Source: Argyresthia goedartella (lineage: Eukaryota; Arthropoda; Insecta; Lepidoptera; Argyresthiidae). Taken from it: 64,000 nt of DNA. Below the pieces are notes generated by a model. The model saw nothing but the letters and a program-made list of their open reading frames with translations. It made no database searches and was not told the DNA's origin. The DNA is taken from contig OX463829.1 in the NCBI GenBank assembly GCA_949825045.1, positions 16,958,715 through 17,022,714 on the forward strand, given 5' to 3'. This document shows positions 33,601-44,512 of the stretch, piece by piece. A program made the translations under genes and the position numbers. Every line of letters begins with the position of its first letter. The stretch's first letter is position 1.

Positions 33601-34437
33601 GCAGAATTGCTTCACGTAGGGCTCCTGTCCGGCCGGGCAGGTGGCTAGGCAGTCGACGCAGCTACAAGGAAAATCTCCTTCTGCGGTCTCGTTGCAAGGC
33701 AGTGCCCGGGCGTTCATGGAGTCTTCAGGCGTCGGCCAACTGAGGAAGTTCACTTGGGTTGGTGTGAAAGGGTTGTTTGCGACATCGCCACTGTACCCGT
33801 ACCATGCTTGGGCGTCACAAACCGGCGCGTTCCCACACATCATATTTATCGCTGGCATCCCGGTCTGAGGCACGATTACTCCTGAGCACGAAGCGTGGGA
33901 ACCGAGCATGAAGTCCTCATGCATTCGGTAGTCTACCTCATCGACGTATACCACCCCATTAGGCGCGACCTCGGTGTAGACGTCCAGGAATGTCGACTGT
34001 TCTGGAGAGCAGTTCATCTCACAGATCTGTCGGACAAAGTTGCGGAGGCAGGTTGGACATCTTGCTAGCACTCCATCAGCTAACAGAAAACTTTCTGCCA
34101 TTCCGATCAGTTGTTCAGACGAGCAGCACGTATATACTTCTTCGTTGTCCTTCCTGTTGCCATCTTCATCGTGAAGTAGGAAGGAACATCTGTTCTCTAA
34201 GATGTTTAAGACCTCGTTATGGACTTCTGGAGATAGGCCGTCATGTAGCATCCTAACTGGAGCACCGGAGTATTCACAGTTCTTCGCGAATCCATTAATG
34301 TTGTAGCATTCTCCCCACATTTTACAGGTATGGTTACTGTTCGGCATTGATGGTAGGTCGTTGGGATCGACAACCCATTGTCCACACACAGCACTTAGTA
34401 AGAGGGGATACACAAGACCAATTAATGTTGACTTCAT
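30655..34437 (-). CDS. NPC1-family sterol transporter, NPC1b-like, intronless
   Basis: An intact 1260-codon frame encodes a multi-pass NPC1 protein, which moves sterol across or out of membranes. A signal peptide (about residues 1-19) leads to the Cys-rich sterol-binding N-terminal domain (about 35-280). The first membrane helix is at about 285-310 and the second at about 355-375. The middle luminal domain follows, then the sterol-sensing domain at about 605-785 with the NVIPFFVLSVGIDN motif. The Cys-rich third luminal domain (about 855-1100) begins with DQQMVLPADSY. The final helices are at about 1105-1255, with AIGISVEFCSHIAYAF. Length equals that of insect NPC1b (about 1250). The tail stops three or four residues after the last helix, without a dileucine lysosomal signal like that of human NPC1, which suits a plasma-membrane gut type. 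There are no introns. caaaATG is a good start context. Assignment to NPC1b rather than NPC1a is inference. Confidence 0.93.
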   Translation of the reverse strand: MKSTLIGLVYPLLLSAVCGQWVVDPNDLPSMPNSNHTCKMWGECYNINGFAKNCEYSGAPVRMLHDGLSPEVHNEVLNILENRCSFLLHDEDGNRKDNEEVYTCCSSEQLIGMAESFLLADGVLARCPTCLRNFVRQICEMNCSPEQSTFLDVYTEVAPNGVVYVDEVDYRMHEDFMLGSHASCSGVIVPQTGMPAINMMCGNAPVCDAQAWYGYSGDVANNPFTPTQVNFLSWPTPEDSMNARALPCNETAEGDFPCSCVDCLATCPAGQEPYVKQFCTVMSVNCIGFSIGIVCFVITVTIFSILTLLDYRRTKSKQNSSNKPECNRPVETKKLISFFQNLFSATGSFSTNNPVAVIMMTTWLVFPMYFGLLDVKITANPIEIWSSPGSRSRNDFDYYNSRFGPFHRTAHLFMQFNGLEPFVVDNVTYGPAFRVEALQELIDLESAILNIGRDGDGVVLENVCFAPTSQPGSETNVNQCTMMSAATYIGTDRVINNATYLNRILGCLNNYFALECLAPWGGGAEPEIAFGGYEGDDIFNADTLVLSIPLVNHLLERDLVSVLQWEQQFLDLLLDYNENCKSEFVDISYSAERSIEDEIQRVSEAEVIPIAASYILMFIYVTLALGNIKSCKTCLVSSKVLVAIASILIEVLAIYCALCTLGYMGIPTTLLAINVIPFFVLSVGIDNVFLMVNTLDDISSNLKQFEDYNETFDVERKRGFVFKKMMERVGPSIFITSVTQITCFAIGTVANFPAVQTFAVFASLALGYLFVFQITTVVAILSLDYKREAQSRLDILFCIQKKILDDDNPLTSDQPHRSITQRFMGPYSKFIVNWKVKIVVAILTMAIASTSVVLIPQLEIGLDQQMVLPADSYAYKYLESVKYLFKLGPPVLFILKSGLNFTDPLHQNVICGGQLCNDDSLTTQIFLASLHSEITHIDRSSNSWLDDFFDWSSLHQSCCRYQIEDDSFCSSSNMSNACAYCSIPTDENGIRPLGEAFEKYIPFFLQDEPTDMCNKGGLASYNGNLNYLLDEEGRATVKDSNFMAYHTGLSTSEDYITAVKYGYELSENITRAIIEHTGLDVEVVPYSIFYPFYEQYLTMWGDTWESIGYCMIGVFIITLLTSGLNWLTTFAVMFTTVLVVIDMMGMMYIWNIPLNAVSCVNLIVAIGISVEFCSHIAYAFATSSCPPRGKVADAIKKVGATIITGITFTNIPIIVLAFSYTELIEVFFFRMFFGIVIIGFFHGMIFLPVFLSFLVNFNAK

Positions 34438-34565
34438 TTTGAATGTTTGTTTTTAATCGGAACTAAGAATCAGCCATGATTAAGCAGAATGTAACGTAAC
34501 ATGTCTATTTCAAGACGTTGTTAAAAATGATCGAAAATAAAGTCACGCATCCTAATCTAACTAAT

Positions 34566-34735
34566 TGATAAGGATTTATTATCGTTCATTTCTGAGGTGT
34601 GTAGTCACTGCTTGATAAATCGTATCTCTAAACGAAATACCAAAAGAATTAAAATATGATTAATTATAGGATATCAGTAACTTGAACTACCAAATGTGTT
34701 ACGTGATTTACACAACTTACTCGCCATATGCAAAT
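34566..34735 (-). promoter_or_regulatory. GATA-motif cluster and octamer upstream of NPC1
   Basis: TGATAAG at 34566-34572, TTATC at 34579-34583 and TGATAA at 34613-34618 lie 130-180 bp before the start codon. An ATGCAAAT octamer is at 34728-34735. GATA factors drive insect midgut genes, so the cluster would fit a gut sterol-uptake gene. The function is inferred. Confidence 0.4.
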
Positions 34736-34847
34736 GAGCTCAGCAGCGAGCAATGTCGGATACCATAACCAAAACATAAATAATTATAGTCTGAAATTAA
34801 AAAAACTTCTGAAAGTGGCTGTTATGGGATCTTGCATTGCTGGCTAG

Positions 34848-34902
34848 ATCTTTTTGAGAAAACAGTAAAACATAGGGGGTTTTACTGTTTTCTCAAAAAG
34901 AT
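34848..34902. repeat. Perfect palindrome, 24 bp arms, 7 nt loop
   Basis: Arms 34848-34871 and 34879-34902 pair fully. It lies about 410 bp upstream of the NPC1 start codon. Confidence 0.95.
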
Positions 34903-35999
34903 TCTTATGAACTTAGTAATTTCCTTGCTCTCGCGAATCATCGACACTTCTAAAGCACGCCAATAAAACAAATTGTTACTACCCCAACACTCCGATATCA
35001 GGTGCAGCCTCCCCTCCCCCACAGCCAAACCCCACCCCTAAACCCCCCGGGGACTACCCCTGCTGGTCCCAGATGGTCGACGTGCCTGCGACGTTCCTGT
35101 ACATTTATTATGAGCCAATAATAAGACTGTGAGAGTTTTCTTCGGTTTAGGATTTTGGTTGAATCTTATGCTGGCCTCACAATGGCCAGAATGCTGAATC
35201 TATAATCGTGATTCCGGCACATGGCCTTACACTAGTTTAAAAAATCAGATTGACCGATACCCCATAAATTCTTTAAGAAAGATCTAAAAAATTCATAATC
35301 TGTCAAAAAACTGAAAGTGTGTGGACAGTACATTGTTTAATTGTATCTGTAATCTGATTCTGAATTGAGAAAGACTTTCAACCGTGTGAGGTAGCCTTAG
35401 TAGTACAGTATCGGAATCAGCTGGGTGGGGCCCCGGGACTCCATACTAAATTAGTACTCAGGTTGGCGCCTGGCTACAACATAAAACTACCATTGCTAGG
35501 GGAAAAAATATTGGGTGCTTACGTATGAAATTGACGAATTTTTCTAACAGATTCATGAGTTCATAATTCCTGTTATTCAATAGCTATTTCCATACATTTT
35601 TAATTGTTTAAAAGTTATTTTCAAAGTTTTACATCTACATATTTTCTTTTAATTTTCAGTTCGATAACCACAATTAAATCTTCAAAACCTTCGTCCTTCA
35701 TTCGCCGTTTTCATGGTAAGATTCGTAATATTTTTTTAAAGCTGACACTTTTCAAAAGTTAAATCAAATTTGCTGTTAGCTGAATGTTGTCTCATTCATT
35801 CACACAAAGTATTATAAAATTAGGATGTAATTTCTGAAAATTTAGTTTTTCTTCAATTTCTCCATACAAATCGCTGATTTCATAGGTAAGCACCATATCA
35901 GCACCATGTCCAGACAAATCTTGAATTAGACCCTACATTTCCAATTGGCCCTGTTTTACCGCTACTTTTATGACTGTAGAATGTCCCCACCGAGGGCCG
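34903..35999. other. Intergenic DNA, no gene recognised
   Basis: A C-rich stretch (cctccccacccc-like) near 35005-35060 is the only notable feature. No coding frame is supported. Confidence 0.4.
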
Positions 36000-36215
36000 C
36001 GGGCCTTTACCGGGATACGAGTAAGATTGAGCCATCCTCCACCACGCTGGCTCAGTGCGGGTTGATGAAGGGGTGTCGGGCTAGTGGCCGACCCGACTGA
36101 CAGATGTTTTGAATTAGGGTACTCTGACCAGCTTTACGACTTCTACCACCGAGTAGCAATAGTAGCCGGGACCGACGGCTTAACCTGTCATCGGAAACAC
36201 GGAAGCGCCCGAAAC
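36000..36215 (-). repeat. LINE 3' UTR-like repeat
   Basis: The segment at 36017-36080 is the near reverse complement of 24449-24515. The downstream text agccgggaccgacggcttaa is another typical lepidopteran LINE 3' UTR motif. Overlapping frames of 79-94 codons are by-products. Confidence 0.6.
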
Positions 36216-36335
36216 AAATGCCACATAAATACGGACGCCCATCCAATACCCGTCTTAGCCAGATGTTGCTACCGCACGATCGTTTCCGCACGACGCACGA
36301 CGCTTATTACTGTACACATGGGTTCAATTCGAGTT

Positions 36336-36370
36336 ATTCACTCAGCTGTGGGCTCCACAGCTGAGTGAAT
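36336..36370. repeat. Perfect palindrome, 16 bp arms, 3 nt loop
   Basis: attcactcagctgtgg and its exact complement flank gct. Confidence 0.92.
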
Positions 36371-36439
36371 ATCACTAGATGATTAATTATTTTTCATTGG
36401 TTTTGATCTTTTTTCATTATATTACCAAGCACTAGGGTT

Positions 36440-36725
36440 CAAAATCGCGGTCCATTTTTAGGGTTCAGTAGAGAAACAAGGAACCCTTATAGTTTCGTCA
36501 AGTCTGTCTGTCCGTCCGTTCGGTCCGTCGTCCGTCCATATGTAACAGCATTATGCAGAAACTATTAAGACTTCACAGTTGACACTTGTTATGAAGATGT
36601 ATTCTGTGAACCGCTTTACGTTTTTATACAAAAATTGAAAAAATTGACACAAACATCAAGTCACATAATTACTTACTACAACGGAACCCTTCGTGGGCGA
36701 GTCCGACTCGCACTTGGCCACTTTT
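36440..36725 (-). repeat. GGTTCCGTA-family repeat, minus copy
   Basis: It begins with tttttagggttcagtag and the repeated gtccgtccgt block. It ends with cggaacccttcgtgggcgag and ccgactcgcacttggcc, the typical terminus of this lepidopteran repeat. Confidence 0.65.
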
Positions 36726-36907
36726 TGGTTTTACCCACATAGGCGTATGAAGTAAAGAAACAATCATAACGTCAGCTTTGCATTTTTCATGTGGTGTGGC
36801 AGAGGCGCCCACGTTCGTTATTGTGGTACCTCTGGTGCCTTACCCCGGGTTAGGTTGCTCAGCTCAGTAATCTGATAGTAAGGCCCGACAGACAGAACGC
36901 GAGCTAG

Positions 36908-37037
36908 TGTAGTGTGCGAACACACATTTACCCTATACCTATATAATCAGTATGTATGTATCACTCTAGGATCATTAAACGCCTGTCTATTGAACAAATG
37001 ACTCGTCTCATTCACCACCTATAGGCCGATCCTTACA
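36908..37037 (+). repeat. 5' LTR
   Basis: 130 bp, tgtagtgtgcgaacac to gatccttaca. A TATATAAT box at 36940-36947 could serve as promoter. Identical to the copy at 42293-42422. Confidence 0.93.
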
Positions 37038-37053
37038 TGGCGACCTTGCCAGG
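37038..37053 (+). other. Primer-binding site of the LTR element
   Basis: tggcgaccttgccagg directly follows the LTR. The first bases complement a tRNA 3' end of the ...GGTCGCCA type, as in some arginine tRNAs. The tRNA identity is inference. Confidence 0.6.
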
Positions 37054-38966
37054 CCAGCCTGCCCTAAAAGGCAGTGCTGCGCCGAATGGCATATTTTTGT
37101 GTGAAGTGAAATGAAATTTGGACTATGTAATGTGTAATAAAAAGTGAAGAGACACAGTGCTAAAATTATACCTAAATAACTACAGTGAAGAAAATTATAC
37201 CTGTCAACTTATATTAAACTACTAAATGATGAATAATGATTGATTTAAAAAAATAATAATTAAGAAGACCGCCAAATAAAACCAAAATGACTAAATAAAC
37301 TAACAAACAACTACCAGACGTCTAGATCCAGATACAGTATGCAGAACAAAAAACCAGGTTACCTTAAAACCCAAACTATAAAGATGATTCCTGCCGGGTG
37401 CCGGGTAATCTGTGCAAGCCGAGATGATGTGTGACGCAGGGCGCAGGGCGAAGTGTACGCTGTACAATGTACGGGCCCGATGAGGAGCAGCTGGGAGATG
37501 TGTCCCGGAGCGAGCTGCAGCACTAAGGCAATAGAAACGATAGGTGCCACGCGAAGTCTTCGTGATCGTGAGTCGTAACCCGATTTTTTTTTTGTAATTG
37601 TTTAGTGATTTTCGTGAGATATTTTATTTGAGACAATTTATTAGTAAACAATTACCGGCATAATTGTTCATTTGTAAATGTAAAAGACATATTGAACGAT
37701 TAGAAATTGAATATTTAAGAAATTAAAATTGTTTTGTATGTGTATGCTTTACTTCCCCGAATATGGTGTAATAAATAATTCAGATTAATTTGTAAGGGGT
37801 TGACGTCAAGAACTTTATTAGTTTTTTAACGAATTAATTGACGTATGAGAGTAAGAACATCATGTATGAATAAATATAGGTATAAACAAAAAAAAAACGA
37901 GAAGAAAGTTGTTTGTGTGAAAGTTGATGAAATATTATTTGGCAGGTGTTGATGGATGATGGAATAAATTTACGAAGGCGATGAGAATCGATATAGCAAG
38001 TGATATTTTAAATGATGAATAAAAATAAGTTTGGTGATGATGTATGTAAAACGGTGATGATGATGATGATTTCATAGAATGTGGCATGAATTAGTAAAAG
38101 AGATGTGACGTGTGATGATTTGTGTGATTATATCTACTTATACTGTACAAAAGATACGTTAAAATTTTGTTATTGTTTTTCATAGTAAATTACCTATTTT
38201 ACTTCATTTAAATAATTAAAATGCACATATTCAAAGTAAATTTTAGAATTCAAAGTGTACCTAATAGTGTAGGATAGAAAAATATTCAGTCCAGTTATAA
38301 CCAAAGGAGTAGAATTCAAACCAATGATGCATGTGACGCGATGCATTACAATGCAGATAACAACAGAAAACCAAATTAGGAGACCACCTAGAAATTGTTT
38401 AGCAGAACTTGCCACCGATAATTCGCTTAGAAGTTCTGACGAGAATGGATCGTAACAATACCTAGCAGCTCTTATTGCAGCTGCACTACTATAAGAGTAA
38501 TGATGAAATTTTAATATAATGAATAAATGACTCAGAGAACTTTATTAGAAACCGTATTTGGTGATGGATGTTGTTCGAGATTATAGGGTTCAGTGGAGGA
38601 ATGAAGTATTGCGCCGTATGTTAAAATAGAGCATCCTAGTGAGTGAAAGTAATACGCAGTTGAATAAGTATAGTTGGTGAAGTATACATTATATTGATTT
38701 TTTTTATTGTGAATAGAGAGATGTATGTTACCGGAAAAGTAATTTGTGTTGTAGTTACGTTTTGAAAATGTGCGTGATTATTATTGTTATATAGAGAAAA
38801 TAACTGAGTTTGAGGTCAAATTAAAAGAAATATTCACGATTTAGATTAGAAGTTATCACAAAATTGAATAAAAATTTGCTACAGAAAAGTTATCATTTTG
38901 AAGGAAGTAGAAAGTGTGTATGTGGTTTTTAATTGTCTTTTTGTTTGTGTATCTTTAATGTGTTTG

Positions 38967-39025
38967 ATGTAATGAGAATATTCAGTGTATGGAAGGAATG
39001 TAATGAGAATATTCAGTGTATGGAA
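38967..39025 (+). repeat. 30 bp tandem duplication inside the LTR element
   Basis: A unit containing gagaatattcagtgtatgga occurs twice in a row. Confidence 0.8.
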
Positions 39026-42000
39026 GGTATGTGATATAAAGTGTAAAATGTGAAGAATAAAGTATTAATGCCTCGCAGCCGTTCATGTATTCAGTAAAAA
39101 TACAAAGCTATTTTTATTATAAAATAATAATTATCATGTACACCTATTGTACAAAGCAAGTACCAAAATGTTTCAGTTCACTTGGTAACAGTTCCAGTTA
39201 AACCAAAAGGTATAGTAATTTGATACAGTGTTTACAAATATGTACATGCAAGCAACCTTAGCACATGTTTTGATTGCAGAGTAAAATAATTGTTCATATG
39301 AGAAATAGCAGTTCATGTTTCTGCTACTTCTAAATAAAGATAAAGATATTAGTTTCTGCTGACTGATATGAGAGATACATAAATGGTGATGGATGGTTGT
39401 GGCCTAAATTAGGGTACCGCAGCGAAGTATATTAGAACCATTATAACAAGTAGTTAATTTGAAAAAAGTATGTATTTATTTCAGTTTTAGTTAATTTTAG
39501 ACATATAAATACATTAGAGTATTTATTACGTGTATGTTGCGATATATATACGAATATATTTGATTTATGAAAAAAAAAAAAAAAACAGATTATAAAAATA
39601 AGGTATGTATATTTTTTTCAGGTTCTGACTTAAACTTGCATTCATTTATAAGTTTTTCAGATAAATTTTCAGTTTAGGACATACCGTATATCCTCAAATA
39701 ACAAAAATATATGAGCAACGGAACCAAGTTAGTTACATGAATTAAAAGTTTGTTTCAGTAATTAACTTTCGTGCAATGCAATGTGCAACTAAGTTTTTTT
39801 ATAGAATTATAGTCTGATCAGCGAATATAGTCTCTTCATAGAAGTAAGATAATTTTGTTTTGTATGGTTTTAAAAAATTACATGACAAAGAAAACTCATG
39901 TTCAGAATAGTATTACTGTAAAATACTTGAAAATTTTATGTTATTTTTTAAACTGTCGTTATGATGATTCAGTAAGATTATAAAATGAAAGGATAACACT
40001 TTGGTAATAACTTAGATCTTGTGAAATCTTCAGTTAGTAAATAGATATTACATATAACTTTTAAATTATTTTGTTCGTTTGGGAATAACAATCAGTTTAT
40101 TTTGTCGAAAGTCGATAGGTTATATAATTTTTTTAGTTACAAGAGTTGTAGTGAAGCCGACATAGTACAATATGTATTGTGGTTGTTACTTAAGTACTTG
40201 TCGATGTAATATGTTTAGTATGCTTAATTGCTTATGTTACTTACATCATTATTATTTGCGTGAAGTGTATGATGGAAAGAGTATAAATAAATTATGAAAG
40301 GAAGTAAAAGTAATATGTACCTTGTGTTTGAAATGGAAATAAGTTAGTGTTGTGAGAAGTTGAATGACAGAAGATACATGAAGGGATACGTTATGTTGAT
40401 GATTGAGATAAAATATGTTTTGTTTATGGCTACGTATACCTAGGTTTGTTTGATCTGATCAGGAAGATTTAAAAGGATAACAATTATGTTGATATGAGAT
40501 ATTTTATTATATGTGTGGTATGAGATGCAAATTGTTTTAAGAAGTGGGGATTAGTAAAGTTTTAAGATCGCTATATATTTTATTTGCCAGTAAAGTTATG
40601 TAATTTCGCATTACATAGGAAAGTTATATTTTTGTTTGATTTTAGAATGTTGGTGTTGTGAGTTATATAGAGAGTATAGTGAATTAGGTATGGATTTGTT
40701 TCTAGAACGAAACAAAAAGAGAATGTTTAGAATGTTGAGATAGGAACTCATGTGCACTGAGTAAGACAGCTGGGAACACTTCATTTAGTAAGCTTTCGAA
40801 AAAATTTGGACTGATCATCCAAGATTTGCAGATTGTCTTAAAATTCGAAGGATTCGTATTGATTGAGTATAAGTTATGTTTTTAGTATGGTACTTAACTA
40901 TTGGCGAGTCCGATATGTTATTGTATTTTCATCAGTCTCAAAGGTACAAGGTACAAGGCACGAATCCTTCCTCTTCGATCATGATGTGGACGAGTTTCCT
41001 TTGTGAGAACGTGGGATCTCGATGACCTAATAAGCTCGCGAGCAGGCTCAGGCAGGTAGACCTGGAGCCAGGTACTAATAGTCTATGTATTTAAATATTG
41101 TTATAATAAAAGTACCATAAGACGTCTATAAATAAATAAAAAATGAAAGTACCTATACAAGTGCACTCACTATAATGTGAAATAATATGGGATCCGGATA
41201 CCCTTAAAAAGTACCTATATGAAGTTGAAGCGGACTAAAAATAAAAGACTGATTGATTGAGATTGTTTATGAAAAGAAAGTATATTTTGTTGGTTTCAGG
41301 AATGAAGGGTTATTATGACATATGATATATTTTATACACAAAGTAAATTTAATGGTTTCGAGAATGTAGGCATGATATGATAAACTCAAATAAAATACGT
41401 AAATAAAGTAAGTTTGTGATTGAAGAAATAAGAGTTGAATAAATCAACAAAGGAAGAAATAAAAGGGCGATCCAGAAAATAATGAGAGATTTTAAACATG
41501 GCAATTACAAAGTTTTGATTTAGTAATATTTTATTTAATGTGGTTAAACAAAATAATGATTCATGTCGTCAACCCTTGGTACATTTACTGATTTTAGTAC
41601 AACCCTAGTAACATTTAGTTGTTTTTTTTTAACCTATATTTTTATGTTATTGTACAACCGTAAATTTAGTTGATATTGTATTGCTCTACATATTCAAACA
41701 TTTATTTTATGTTTTATGTGATAAGATTTTATAATATTATATGAGTTTTAATTTAGTTTAATAAGACTGAGGAGATAATATTTCTATATAATCATGTTTA
41801 TTTTAATGGTGTTAGAAACAATATATCGTTTTCTTTATACATTTTATATCAATGACAGTGTATGCTTTATCGAAATAGAAATTGTTGAAAATTTACATAA
41901 AATAAAATAAAAGTGTTTTGTATACATACAACAAATATCTGTATACTCAGGTTTATACTTAAATGAGAAGTGCATATGACATATGTCTATTATTCACTTG

Positions 42001-42275
42001 CTGAAAATTTTCTAATAGATATTCCGAATGTGTAAAAAATTAGGAGATAAAATTTCTAAACATTAAATTGACAAAAAAAAAAAAATAACTGAGCTAGTGC
42101 TAAATTGAAATGTTTATTTGTAAAATGTTAATTCTTATTATTATGATATGAGTTACACAGATTTTGAAAGTAAATATGACTGTTATATCATTATTCTGAT
42201 GTTATCTTATGTCTAATATCAATTGTTTTCATGAAATTTTATTTAAAAAAAAATATGATACTATATATTTTCTTT

Positions 42276-42292
42276 GAAAAAAAGGGGGAAGG
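42276..42292 (+). other. Polypurine tract of the LTR element
   Basis: gaaaaaaagggggaagg, 17 purines in a row, ends exactly at the 3' LTR; it would prime plus-strand synthesis. Confidence 0.85.
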
Positions 42293-42422
42293 TGTAGTGT
42301 GCGAACACACATTTACCCTATACCTATATAATCAGTATGTATGTATCACTCTAGGATCATTAAACGCCTGTCTATTGAACAAATGACTCGTCTCATTCAC
42401 CACCTATAGGCCGATCCTTACA
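42293..42422 (+). repeat. 3' LTR
   Basis: 130 bp identical to the 5' LTR by direct comparison of the text; followed by the ctag target duplication. Confidence 0.93.
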
Positions 42423-42689
42423 CTAGCACTGTTCCAAACAACATGCCAAAATAATCCTTGCCATAACTTCTAATGCAAGAGGAGCAGATGGGATTACTCT
42501 TAAGGTCACTGGTATGGTAAATAGGTGTATAGCCTCTTCAATTTTTCCATCCCAGTCGAAGACTGCGAATGTCCGACCCATATCGAAAATAGACAACCAG
42601 TACCCCGTACCGTACCTATCGATGCTTTGAACATTCCCCTACTGCTAAGCTGGCTTTTAATAAGCTTCAATGTTGCAACCGGTGCCAAC

Positions 42690-42800
42690 GGGTAGTTCTG
42701 GATAAGACAGACGGATCTCAGATGCAGTCACAGCTGGCTACCCTGGATAGAGGAGTGCCACAGGGATCCATACTTGGACCCCTCCTCTTTATATCGTCCT
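42690..42800 (+). pseudogene. Short RT fragment (motif GVPQGSILGPLLF)
   Basis: The plus frame reads SQLATLDRGVPQGSILGPLL, then FISS and a stop. It is a second copy of the RT motif that also occurs at about 42930 in the next element, so it is a separate fragment. Confidence 0.65.
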
Positions 42801-42801
42801 A

Positions 42802-43875
42802 ATGAAGAAGTTATGTGCCATTGGATTTGCCCCACGGCTGTTGGTTTTCTTCGCTGACTGCCTCAAGAACCGCCAGCAATATGTGCGACACGCCTGTTTT
42901 GAGTCCCAGCCGTACCATACACGGTCGGGCGTTAGCCAAGGGTCTATTCTCGGTCCGTTGTTATTTATCATTATGATAAATGACCTGGAATTAGAGCTTA
43001 AACACGCCAATTGCCTTCTGTATGCGGGCGATCTGAAACTGATACTTCCCATGAGTTCAGAGGATGATTGTAGTTTGCTGCAGGAAGATCTAGACGCGGT
43101 TCATAGGTGGAGTGTGAACAATAAACTCCTCTTCAATACTGCCAAGTGCTATGTAATGTCCTTTACGCGCTCCTCTCATCCTATAAGCGCGATATATACA
43201 CTCGGTACGGAGTCTTTGACTCGAGTGTATTCGATTAGGGACCTCGGTGTTACGTTCGACCCTAAACTTACATTCCATGAGCACATGAGCACATTGGCCA
43301 AGGAATGCTTCAAAAGACTGGGGTTTGTAATACGGAATAGTAAGGGATTCCATAACCTGGGTGTGGTCCAGCTTCTCTACATGACCCTAGTGAGAACCAA
43401 ACTTGAATCTAGCTCGGTGGTTTGGAATCCGCACGAAAGCTCCTACATACTTTTGCTCGAGAAGGTACACAAAGCTTTCCTACGATACCTATATAAGCGG
43501 AAATTTGGATACTACCCTTATCTTTATCCATCCGCTTTTATATTGGGTATGCTTGGATACAACTCACTAGAGGTCAGACGTAACACCGAGCAGCTTCTGA
43601 CTGTGTGTCGATTGTTGCGAGGCGACAGTGACTGTGTCGCGCTTGTCGGTACGGTATGCGCGCTATACGTGCCCGACAGATATCTCCGCGCGCGTAGGCA
43701 CCAGCTGTTAGCGGGCGGCACGTACCGCACGGTGGCGCGCCAGCAGTCTCCACTGGTGGGGGCACGGGATAGCCTCAATGCTCTGCTGGCTGCAGCACCA
43801 CTGACTGATCTGTTTGGTGATGAGTGGAGGCATATTTTGCGAGAATGTGGCAGGTTCTGTGAGATGAAGGAGTGA
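42802..43875 (+). pseudogene. Jockey-clade LINE reverse transcriptase, 5'-truncated
   Basis: A 357-codon open frame carries GVSQGSILGPLLFIIMINDL, then LLYAGDLKL where the catalytic YADD box is expected. NNKLLFNTAKC, IRDLGVTFDPKLTFHEHM and a connection region ending RECGRFCEMKE follow. The second domain is about the usual length of a Jockey RT C-terminus. The catalytic box has Gly in place of the first Asp, so the enzyme would be inactive even though the frame is open. The N-terminal endonuclease and ORF1 are missing. The 3' UTR runs to an AATAAAT/TTAATTAA-type tail near 44150-44170. Confidence 0.85.
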
Positions 43876-44269
43876 AAGTGTTGTCTTAGAAATATTATTA
43901 TTATTTTTTGCATTGACATTTTATTTCAGTACCCTTGACATACCTAATAATGTTTAATACTATTTGAATTTGAACTAAATTTAATGTTTAATGTGATTTG
44001 ATATGTAGTATTTTCCACGAATTTGTACCCTTTGTTCCCTACCTGTGAAATCGACTTACCTAAATTGATACTGACATTGTATAACTATTTGACTTTGTAC
44101 AGCGCATTGGGTGTATACCTGTAATGTTGTATATCGTACTTGTATATTAAATAAATAAAATTATTAATTAATTAATTATAATATACAGTACTGATATAAC
44201 TCGATGCATAACAAACAGTAATTATCACCCATGCCGATGATCTTCAAATTATAATAAAAATAACAATAG

Positions 44270-44512
44270 TAGTAATACCTTGGACACAATTTACACACAT
44301 TGATCTAGCCCCAAACTAGGATTCCCTGTATCTTGGGTACTACACAACGATACACATACTTATATAGATAAATATTATACTTAGATAAACAACCATGACT
44401 AGGGTACAAACATCCGTCCTCATCAAACAAATATTTGCCCCCACCGGGTCTCGAACCCGGGACCCTTGGCTTCGTAGGCAGGGTCACTGCCGACTCGGCC
44501 ATTCGGGTCGTC
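44270..44512 (-). mobile_element. SINE-B, minus copy
   Basis: B-box gggtctcgaacccgggac and head gccattcgggtcg in reverse; the body runs to ttgatctagccccaaactag. Frames on both strands are by-products. Confidence 0.85.

Larger units (their letters stand above)
36908..42422 (+). mobile_element. Non-coding LTR retroelement (LARD-like), 5.5 kb
   Basis: Two direct 130 bp LTRs (36908-37037 and 42293-42422) are identical, start TG and end CA. A 4 bp target duplication, ctag, flanks the whole at 36904-36907 and 42423-42426. A primer-binding site abuts the 5' LTR and a purine tract abuts the 3' LTR. The 5255 bp between them is AT-rich and G-over-C skewed. No gag, pol or env motif and no frame above about 75 codons is present. 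The element must use proteins made by another element. Identical LTRs mean recent insertion. A diverged relative lies at 15300-15562. Confidence 0.9.

Noticed and set aside
31000..34300. Many short frames on the plus strand
   Set aside because: Shadows of the 1260-codon NPC1-like gene.
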